A stretch of DNA of 20,464 nucleotides from Candidatus Latescibacterota bacterium (lineage in GTDB: Bacteria; Latescibacterota; MVCY01; DTYK01). The position numbers and the translations under genes are program-made. Positions 14,672 to 20,464 of the stretch are shown here, piece after piece. Within the stretch, counting starts at the first letter, position 1. Each line of letters opens with the position of its first letter. The notes under the pieces were generated by a model that made no database searches, was not told the DNA's origin, and was given only the letters and a program-made list of their open reading frames with translations. The DNA is taken from the NCBI GenBank assembly GCA_012961925.1, contig DTYK01000222.1:1-20464 (forward strand). Direction: 5' to 3'.

Positions 14672-16675
14672 CTACTTCCCCAATCTCTCCATCGCCACCG
14701 CATAAGCCGTGCCAGTTATCTCTTCAAAGACCATCTTTTCCAAATGGATGATGAACTCTTCCAACCCGAATGCTTCGACCACCGCCTCATCCTGAAGATC
14801 CGAGGGTAAAAGGCCAAGGTAAGATCCCAGGCTCAGGAAGCGCTTGAAGCACTTCGCGTTCTCCTTGATGGCCCGGATGAGAAGTTCCTTTTCTGGTATC
14901 ATCTCAGCCGGTTCATTCAAGTCTTGTGCGACAAAAAGCTTACCTTCCACGTCCTCCGCCCTTATACCCTTCTCCCTCAAGGCCTCCTGCCAGATGAACC
15001 CGTATACCGGGCCACAAAAATGGAACAATGTGATCTCTCCTCCATGTTCCCTGTAAGGGTATTCCAGCTCGCCGAGCTCAGGAAACAACCTCTGTTTTAA
15101 CCTCAGTCCGAGGCGGTAGTTCCAGTAACAGTTCTTGCCCCTGAAGATCCTGCCCGAACCCTTGAAACCGCTTTTTATCGGTTTCACCCAGGCCCTGTCT
15201 TTCTCAACCTTTATCACCCTCCAGAATCTACCTCCCAACTGGAATTGGGGAGAAGCAAGCTGTATGGAACCTATCTGTTGCCAATTTTCAGCGTTCATTA
15301 CTGTGTATTCTACTGGCTTTCTATCAATATTAGAATGGATCCAACCACGTTCGGCTCGATTGAGCAGTTTATCGGATGGGGCAAACACCCCTTCACCCAC
15401 GGCCTTTACATATCCCCTTTCCGACAGGTGATCGATGAGGGGTAAGATATATCGTTCCGGCATAATTGGTTTCAGAACACGTCCCAGCGACGGGACAGTA
15501 GCTCCCACTCTTCTCCTCTGATACAGATAGGAGAATATTTGCTGTACCGCCACTGAAAGATGGGGGAAGTACGTCTCCTCGTCCAGTCTCCCGTCCCGGG
15601 CATCCTTAAACAGGACCTCAAAGAGCAGTTTCTCCCATGCGTCGCTGAATACACCGTATGCCAGGGCATAATCCTCACGCCTGCGGTTCCCCCTCCCTAT
15701 CCTCTGAAGAAAAGACCTAACATCATGGGGAGGCCCAAATAGAACCACAGCATCTATGTCGCTTATATCGATCCCCAGTTCGAGGGTGGTTGTAGCAATA
15801 CATACCCCCACAGGCGAACTGTTCATAAAATGCTCTATCGCCTCCCGTTCGCGTTTGCTCATGCTGCCGTGATGGACAAAAGTCCGGTGCATAAAAGGCG
15901 GCTTCTCGAATACCACAGCCATCTGCTCAGCTTCATGACGGCTGTTGGTGAAGACGAGGATCTTCCTTAACCCCCTTTTCCTGAACTCCAACAGCAACTG
16001 ACTCAAGGGGTTATCATCAGCGGAGAGTAAGTAGAAATCTATCTGCCGCGGCTTCTGGATGTTAACCACTTCAAAATCAGGTAGATACCTCGTGCCAAGT
16101 CCATAAGGGTCGCCGATTGTTGCGGAGAGGGCATAGTATTTGGTGAAGGATGGGTTGATAAGTTTAAGTCTCTCCAGCAGTATCCTGATCTGGTCGCCGC
16201 GATATGTCCCATCAAGGAGGTGGACGTCATCGAGAACCACTGCCTTCAAGCCTTCAAAGGTGGATGGATGTCGCGAGAGAAGTGAATCGAAGGATTCAGG
16301 CGTGGTTATCAAAACCGAAGGGGGGTGATCCGGATTAAATTCAGGTCTGTCCCCTGTCTTGCGAGCGAAACTGACCTTAAGCTGGCCTAAGGGATGGGTG
16401 AACCGGGCGTAGAGATCGTTTACCAATGCCCTGGTAGGAGAGACCCATAGAATGCCCAGCCCACTCCAGTCCTCCGTCAGAAGCCGCTCTATAAGAGGAG
16501 CCAGGATCGCCTCGGTCTTCCCCGTGGCTGTTGGTGAACAGACAACCAGATTGGCCCGGTTCAGCACCAACGGGATACACTGGCGCTGGACCTCCCGAAG
16601 CTTTCCAAATCTACTAAAAAAAGGGAACCAGGTCCGGAGGAGTTTGCCCTTTATTCGATGATCGACTCTATCCAT
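14672..16675 (-). CDS. Lhr-like superfamily 2 DEAD/DEAH-type helicase (BrxHI-like)
   Basis: This 667-aa protein has a full SF2 helicase core: a Q-like LREVQRQCIP (26-35), motif I SPTATGKT (47-54), Ia SPTRAL (79-84), II LDDVH (148-152), III SAT (184-186), IV KILVFTNSRHEAE (238-250), V IATTTLELGIDISD (293-306) and VI QRIGRGNRR (324-332). The core and following helical/beta region resemble Lhr and the BREX helicase BrxHI. Motif II reads DDVH where DEVH or DEIH is usual, a change at the catalytic glutamate. The protein likely translocates on or unwinds DNA or RNA for the two ATPases encoded just upstream, as in BREX types that pair BrxD with BrxHI. Its start overlaps the preceding gene by eight bases. 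It is shorter than full-length Lhr proteins. Confidence 0.87.
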   Translation of the reverse strand: MDRVDHRIKGKLLRTWFPFFSRFGKLREVQRQCIPLVLNRANLVVCSPTATGKTEAILAPLIERLLTEDWSGLGILWVSPTRALVNDLYARFTHPLGQLKVSFARKTGDRPEFNPDHPPSVLITTPESFDSLLSRHPSTFEGLKAVVLDDVHLLDGTYRGDQIRILLERLKLINPSFTKYYALSATIGDPYGLGTRYLPDFEVVNIQKPRQIDFYLLSADDNPLSQLLLEFRKRGLRKILVFTNSRHEAEQMAVVFEKPPFMHRTFVHHGSMSKREREAIEHFMNSSPVGVCIATTTLELGIDISDIDAVVLFGPPHDVRSFLQRIGRGNRRREDYALAYGVFSDAWEKLLFEVLFKDARDGRLDEETYFPHLSVAVQQIFSYLYQRRRVGATVPSLGRVLKPIMPERYILPLIDHLSERGYVKAVGEGVFAPSDKLLNRAERGWIHSNIDRKPVEYTVMNAENWQQIGSIQLASPQFQLGGRFWRVIKVEKDRAWVKPIKSGFKGSGRIFRGKNCYWNYRLGLRLKQRLFPELGELEYPYREHGGEITLFHFCGPVYGFIWQEALREKGIRAEDVEGKLFVAQDLNEPAEMIPEKELLIRAIKENAKCFKRFLSLGSYLGLLPSDLQDEAVVEAFGLEEFIIHLEKMVFEEITGTAYAVAMERLGK

Positions 16676-18008
16676 ACCGCAACATGTTCAAGAGGTTCTC
16701 TTGGGGATGATGCCTGATAAGGTCCAGTGCTTCGACCGAGGCCTTCAGGAAAAACCTCACGCCTTCATCCTCCCGGTTGATCAGAAGTTGAAACACGTAG
16801 TCCAGGCCATGATTCAGTCTGGCTTCCGGATAGGCTGACTGATAGAGAACGATCAGACTCTCAAACATCTGATAGTAGTTCTCAAGGGTGAGCCCTGATA
16901 GGGGGATAACCCGGTTTGCGGCCAGATCTTTGATCTGTCGGTAAGCAAAGGACCAGACGGGGGTAAAAGCAGCCATCAGGAAGACATATGATGGAATCTT
17001 ATACAGATAGGGAGTTGTCCGTACCCCTGAATGATAGAGTCCAAGGTCCCTGCCCCCACCCTTTTCGGTCAGTCTGGGGTAATTAAGGGTAAGATAGATG
17101 AGCCCTTTTAGGAAGCCAAGCCCCTTTTCCTGATCCCGCCAGAGCCAGAAGACCGTCTCCGCTTCATCTAATAAAACGACGAACCCTTTTAACCCGATCC
17201 TTCTGGCCAGGTATCCGATGCCGCTCAGGATATAAGAGTAGATATCCGACGCCGTCGAATGGGTTAACAGTACCGGAAGCCTCCAGTAAGAACCGTATTC
17301 GTTCAAATAGAACCTTGGATTTCTCTCTCCTGCAATCCATTCCCAGAGCAGAGGATCCGCCTTCCCCTTTCTTATCTTCCGGAGGGCAGGCGTAAGGAAC
17401 GTATGAGGTGGATCAAGCGGCTCCAACCTGGAGGCTTCGGTAAGGAGCTCCCGGAACCCACCTCCTTCGAACCTCATCGACTTGGTCAGCTCCCTGTATA
17501 CCCTCCAGGGTTTGGCAGGGGTAACCTCCCACCCATCCAATTCCGCCTTGGCCACCAGGTACCCCCTCTTGGTGGCCAGCTCATAGATGTAATCCAGGAA
17601 GTGGGTCTTGCCTGCTCCATATGCCCCTTCTACAATTAGAGCGCTTCCGCCACGGCCTTCGAGCTCCTCAAAACAACGCTCCACCTCCCCCAACTCCTCG
17701 TCTCTACCAAAGGTGAAGTCCTCAATGTCCCTATGAGGTACAATACCATGTCGAAAGGCCTCGATCATCCTTCTGGCCTTTATACGATCGCCCACCAGAC
17801 GTTTTGGTTCCGGCAGTCTTACCCGTTTGGGAACAGGCCTATCCTCCTTTCTTCGGAACTCCACATGACTGGACGGGAGCCAGATAGTTACCCTCCTGCT
17901 GAACCTCACCTGTAAATAGGAGTTGCTCCATCGCACGCCCTCAACTACTCCCTCTCCGAAGACGGGATGGCTTACGCGTTTTCCAATAAGGTCAGAACTC
18001 ACGTTCAT
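16668..18008 (-). CDS. BrxC/BrxD-type (DUF2791-like) ATPase with N-terminal SH3/Tudor-like domain
   Basis: This 446-aa protein has two parts. Residues about 8-51 (IGKRVSHPVFGEGVVEGV) look like the small Tudor/SH3-like barrel at the C-terminus of UvrD/PcrA helicases, which binds partners or nucleic acid. The rest is a P-loop ATPase: Walker A GAYGAGKTHFL (128-138), a strand and loop KRGYLVAKAELDG, and Walker B FVVLLDEAET (276-285). This HFL-type Walker A and DEAE/DEAET Walker B pattern fits BrxD/BrxC-type ATPases. It likely loads or controls the downstream helicase on DNA. It overlaps the preceding ATPase gene by 17 bases and the helicase by eight, so the three are surely cotranscribed and probably coupled. 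AGGG upstream supports the ATG at 18008. The paralogue next door lacks the N-terminal barrel. Confidence 0.83.
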   Translation of the reverse strand: MNVSSDLIGKRVSHPVFGEGVVEGVRWSNSYLQVRFSRRVTIWLPSSHVEFRRKEDRPVPKRVRLPEPKRLVGDRIKARRMIEAFRHGIVPHRDIEDFTFGRDEELGEVERCFEELEGRGGSALIVEGAYGAGKTHFLDYIYELATKRGYLVAKAELDGWEVTPAKPWRVYRELTKSMRFEGGGFRELLTEASRLEPLDPPHTFLTPALRKIRKGKADPLLWEWIAGERNPRFYLNEYGSYWRLPVLLTHSTASDIYSYILSGIGYLARRIGLKGFVVLLDEAETVFWLWRDQEKGLGFLKGLIYLTLNYPRLTEKGGGRDLGLYHSGVRTTPYLYKIPSYVFLMAAFTPVWSFAYRQIKDLAANRVIPLSGLTLENYYQMFESLIVLYQSAYPEARLNHGLDYVFQLLINREDEGVRFFLKASVEALDLIRHHPQENLLNMLRYG

Positions 18009-19293
18009 CTATACCCTCTATCTCCTGTGACTCCAAGGACTCCAGTCCAGACCTTATGATATGGGTAGTCAGCTCCTTGTGAATGGGTCTATCGGGGTTC
18101 TGACGCAACTGGTGCAGGATCTCGATAAGACCTTTGACGAACAGACGTCTGTAACTGATATCCGCATACCTCTCCTCATAAGCAGATTCAGCTAAGTTCT
18201 GAACGGTTACCTTAACCACTTCCGCGGGGAATTCCATCCCATATGCTATTTCATATATACGGGACAGCTTCTCCCCAACCTCGGCAAGAAATGACAGGGG
18301 CTGTATACCAAGCTCTTCAAGATTTATCTTCACACCAGAAGGATTTATGGCCGAGAAGACACCTTTCAACCTCTGCCTCAGGGCCTCATATACGTCCTCT
18401 TTCCCGTCCAGCAACTGGCGGTCATCAGGTATAGCATAAAAGAACATGGCACTGGGCAGGCGGACATTGCTGCATTCATCCACTATCTGACGGAGGTTAT
18501 CCAGGGCCTGACGTCTTTCACGAGAACTGGCAAGTGAAGACGCCCTCTCCGCCTCGTCGAAAAGCAAAATCAGGCCTGAATAGTTGATGGCGCGTATCCA
18601 CTGGATCAGCGACCTCATCATCCTGAAGGCGGTGGTCTTATCTATCCGCTCCAGAATACCATATGGTGCATATGTCCTGGCCTCAAATCCTTCTCCTTTC
18701 AGCCACTGGACAAGCAGCGAGAAGCGCCTTTCATCCTCGTCGGCCAGCGCAACAAAGGCGCCTTTCACCGCATTTAGGAAGCTGGTGCTCTCTATCCCCT
18801 TGACGGTCTCCACATACCCTTTGAGCGCGGCCTCCAGATCCTCGGGCTTCCTTTGACCGCTTAACTCCGCCTTCACCTCGCTGAACCAGACACGCATCAG
18901 GGCTTCGATTCCACACTCTGTGCCCCTGACCAGCTCTTCTGCACCCACAGGATAAGCAAGATTCGTCACCATCTGTTTGTATACCAGTTCCAGCCTGTCA
19001 AAGGGACATTCAGCAGGATTAAGCGGGATGTAGCTCGTGACATAGCCGTGTTTCCATGCCAGATCTCTGATTATATAGAGAAAATGCGTCTTACCCCCTC
19101 CATAACTTCCCACAACCAGTTTAAAGGAGGAAAGCCCGGCCTTTACAATGCCATCCAGATACTCTTCTTCCATGGTCTTGAGATATCTGTCAAGCCCTGC
19201 CGTAAAATACTGAACGCCAAATTCCGGCGGCGTCCCACTGGTCCCCAGGGTATAGATGATCTTCTTCGCAAGCAAAGGCTTCAGTGCGGTCAT
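17992..19293 (-). CDS. BREX BrxD-type (DUF2791-like) P-loop ATPase
   Basis: This 433-aa protein has an N-terminal region containing FGVQYFTAGLDRYL, then Walker A VGSYGGGKTHFLY (61-73), the family-typical strand after it (LAWKHGYVTSYIPLNPAECPFDR), a helical middle and Walker B LILLFDEAERAS (241-252). A sensor-like strand AMFFYAIPDD follows, and the C-terminal part is helical. This layout fits the BrxD family of BREX-associated ATPases. Both nucleotide-binding motifs are intact. It starts directly after the stop of the 282-aa gene (TGAATG), with GGGAG six bases upstream, and overlaps the second ATPase by 17 bases. The two ATPases differ enough to form a hetero-complex rather than being recent copies. 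Without pglX or pglZ nearby, a complete BREX assignment is not supported. Confidence 0.85.
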   Translation of the reverse strand: MTALKPLLAKKIIYTLGTSGTPPEFGVQYFTAGLDRYLKTMEEEYLDGIVKAGLSSFKLVVGSYGGGKTHFLYIIRDLAWKHGYVTSYIPLNPAECPFDRLELVYKQMVTNLAYPVGAEELVRGTECGIEALMRVWFSEVKAELSGQRKPEDLEAALKGYVETVKGIESTSFLNAVKGAFVALADEDERRFSLLVQWLKGEGFEARTYAPYGILERIDKTTAFRMMRSLIQWIRAINYSGLILLFDEAERASSLASSRERRQALDNLRQIVDECSNVRLPSAMFFYAIPDDRQLLDGKEDVYEALRQRLKGVFSAINPSGVKINLEELGIQPLSFLAEVGEKLSRIYEIAYGMEFPAEVVKVTVQNLAESAYEERYADISYRRLFVKGLIEILHQLRQNPDRPIHKELTTHIIRSGLESLESQEIEGIDEREF

Positions 19294-20142
19294 TCAGGTC
19301 TCCCTGAAATATAACAGTGAATAGGTGGTACCGTTGCCCCGTTCATCGTCCGGCACCCAGAGGAAATTCTCCCTCTTTTTCGTCGCATCGAAGGTGGCCG
19401 TCACCAGGCCGAGAACCCGATCCCCACTGGTCTTGACCCCGGACTTCCTCAGCCTGTAGAGGTCATATCCGAAATTCACCCGACCATAACCCCTGAAGTG
19501 CTCTTTCGCGGGATTTACTTTGAATGCCTGTGGCTGGGAGAGCAGGACAAACTGTTGCAAGACCTCCATGATCGGGACCCTCTCACCCAGGGGTAGATCT
19601 CTGATCCTGCATACCCTCCTGTAGGCCTCGAATACAAGATCAACGAACCTCTGGGGCTCAAAGGAACGATTCAATCCTTTTTCTATCCTCTCCAGGGCCT
19701 CTGCAATATCCCCCGGTGACAGAGAGATCTTGCCCTTTAACGCCTCATGTCCGAAGAGAATGGTAGCAGTCCCCTTCAGAAAATCGATATTTATGGTATA
19801 AAGCCCCACCCTGAGGTTCGGATAGCGGTTCTCCAGTTTGAAGCCCTTTGTGTCTAAAAGGGCCTGAAGCTTCCGTCCAAACTCGTGCCGGAACTGCTCT
19901 TTTAGCCTCGAAATTCGAGCCTTTGAACCGTCAACCCAGCCTTGAAGCTCTGAAACAATGCCCTCGGCACTGTAGTTCTTAATCAGTTCCCCAAGCTTAT
20001 CCAGCACATCGTCCATCTTATAGGCATTGTCCAGGGGATTCGAGGCCAACCTCTCAAATTGTGTCATCAACTTCAAGAGGTTAGAGCTTGCCCTCCCGAT
20101 CCTTGCAAGCTCTTTCCTCAGCTTGGCAAACTCATCGGTCAC
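19294..20142 (-). CDS. Unrecognised protein heading the ATPase-helicase operon
   Basis: I do not recognise this 282-aa protein. Residues 1-105 are strongly helical and charged, with heptad-like spacing (FAKLRKELARIG, MDDVLDKLGELIKN, SRLKEQFRHEFGRKLQALL), suggesting a coiled-coil or helical bundle. An alpha/beta part follows (LRVGLYTINIDFLKGTATILFG and SPGDIAEALERIEKGL). The C-terminus has aromatic-rich strands YGRVNFGYDLYRLR, LGLVTATFDATKKRENFLWVP and TTYSLLYF. There is no signal peptide, membrane segment or nuclease motif that I can see. It probably acts in the cytoplasm as a structural, recruiting or sensing partner of the ATPases. The start is the GTG at 20142, fixed by GGAGGTGG ending four bases upstream. 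It is first in the operon and abuts the BrxD-type gene. Confidence 0.8.
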   Translation of the reverse strand: MTDEFAKLRKELARIGRASSNLLKLMTQFERLASNPLDNAYKMDDVLDKLGELIKNYSAEGIVSELQGWVDGSKARISRLKEQFRHEFGRKLQALLDTKGFKLENRYPNLRVGLYTINIDFLKGTATILFGHEALKGKISLSPGDIAEALERIEKGLNRSFEPQRFVDLVFEAYRRVCRIRDLPLGERVPIMEVLQQFVLLSQPQAFKVNPAKEHFRGYGRVNFGYDLYRLRKSGVKTSGDRVLGLVTATFDATKKRENFLWVPDDERGNGTTYSLLYFRET

Positions 20143-20146
20143 ACTG

Positions 20147-20154
20147 CCACCTCC
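20147..20154 (-). promoter_or_regulatory. Ribosome binding site for the GTG start at 20142
   Basis: GGAGGTGG on the minus strand, with GGAGG seven bases from the GTG. It decides the start of the 282-aa gene because no ATG fits. Confidence 0.75.
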
Positions 20155-20177
20155 GTTTTGTCATAAGAATGATTTAA

Positions 20178-20206
20178 AATATAGTAAAATTTATCAATCT
20201 TCACAA
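20178..20206 (-). promoter_or_regulatory. Putative sigma70 promoter of the ATPase-helicase operon
   Basis: On the minus strand, a -35-like TTGTGA (20201-20206) is followed after exactly 17 bases by a -10-like TATATT (20178-20183). Transcription would start near 20171, leaving a leader of about 30 bases before the GTG. The -10 matches five of six consensus bases and the -35 four of six. Confidence 0.5.
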
Positions 20207-20256
20207 GTAAAAACACCTATCAAAATCACAAACCAACGGATCCTCTGCCCCGTTTC

Positions 20257-20268
20257 GAGAAATTTCTC
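20257..20268. promoter_or_regulatory. 12-bp perfect palindrome, possible operator
   Basis: GAGAAATTTCTC is its own reverse complement and lies about 50 bases upstream of the leftward -35 and 150 bases from the rightward -35. It could bind a dimeric regulator, but no regulator gene is in view. Confidence 0.35.
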
Positions 20269-20418
20269 AGCTATCCATAATTTCAGACAACACCGTTTAG
20301 ATTTCGCATATCTTGAATAAAAAAGGGTTTAAGTGTCAATCCCTTGAAGTTGCCGATAAAATGAGACTTGAGTCAGGTGATAGAATTCTTAAAGAACCGA
20401 AATTTTTCCAAAAAAACC

Positions 20419-20447
20419 TTGACTATTAAACCTTTTTGTGTTATAAT
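20419..20447 (+). promoter_or_regulatory. Consensus sigma70 promoter reading out of the window
   Basis: TTGACT (20419-20424) and TATAAT (20442-20447) are separated by exactly 17 bases. They match the sigma70 consensus at five of six and six of six positions. An A/T-tract at 20401-20417 resembles an UP element. Transcription would start near 20454, so a plus-strand gene should begin just right of the window. Confidence 0.7.
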
Positions 20448-20464
20448 TGAGGGTTGTGAGAGCG

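Larger units (their letters stand above)
20143..20464. other. A+T-rich divergent intergenic region
   Basis: This 322-base stretch is clearly richer in A+T than the flanking genes. It carries a leftward promoter, a palindrome, and a consensus rightward promoter whose gene would begin outside the window. An inverted repeat with arms AAGGGTTT and AATCCCTT also lies near 20324-20345. I see no coding sequence in it. Confidence 0.7.

Noticed and set aside
14672..20142. Complete BREX system
   Set aside because: BrxD-type ATPases and a BrxHI-like helicase are present, but PglX, PglZ, BrxC/PglY, BrxA and BrxB are not, so the full name is not justified from this window.
20027..20320. Plus-strand 97-codon frame across the divergent region
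   Set aside because: Half of it lies opposite the coding strand of the 282-aa gene and the rest covers the promoters. It has no ribosome site or domain.

Overview
This 20.5 kb window is densely coding, and every gene I can support lies on the minus strand, so transcription runs from high to low coordinates. I see 16 protein genes and no rRNA, tRNA, CRISPR array or transposase. The organism looks like a diderm bacterium: it has two lipoproteins (one with a SPOR domain), a very large predicted outer-membrane protein, and a Wzx-type flippase glycan cluster. The style of the large outer-membrane protein, the bacterial deoxyhypusine-synthase-like protein, the frequent GTG/TTG starts and the dispersed intergenic repeats suggest an uncultured FCB-like or neighbouring phylum. 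That placement is an impression, not a demonstrated result.

Region 1 (20142 to 14672) is the most unusual part. It is a tightly packed four-gene operon: an unrecognised 282-aa protein with a helical N-terminus, two different BrxC/BrxD-type (DUF2791-like) P-loop ATPases in tandem, and an Lhr-like superfamily-2 helicase. Neighbouring genes abut or overlap by 8 and 17 bases. ATPase plus Lhr helicase (BrxD plus BrxHI) is a known pairing in some BREX phage-defence types, but no pglX methylase, pglZ phosphatase or large BrxC/PglY is present here. The operon therefore looks like a compact BREX-related DNA-processing or defence module. A sigma70-like promoter precedes it, and a consensus divergent promoter reads rightwards out of the window, so a partner gene may lie just beyond 20464.

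Region 2 (14633 to 13833) is one gene for a methyltetrahydrofolate:corrinoid methyltransferase-like protein, 38 bases after the helicase.

Region 3 (13753 to 7096) is a cell-surface glycan cluster of six genes: a polyprenol/diacylglycerol kinase-like membrane protein, a FemAB/GNAT-type acyltransferase, a glycosyltransferase, a Wzx-like flippase, a SAM methyltransferase and a second glycosyltransferase. Together they could activate a lipid carrier, build and decorate a glycan, and flip it across the inner membrane. No polymerase is visible.

Region 4 (6894 to 363) holds a six-repeat NHL propeller lipoprotein, translationally overlapped with the 1186-aa outer-membrane protein and followed closely by an orphan HypC hydrogenase-maturation chaperone. 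After a gap come a deoxyhypusine-synthase-like protein that appears to lack the catalytic lysine and a SPOR-domain lipoprotein. The left 362 bases hold two degenerate copies of a dispersed repeat and no convincing gene.
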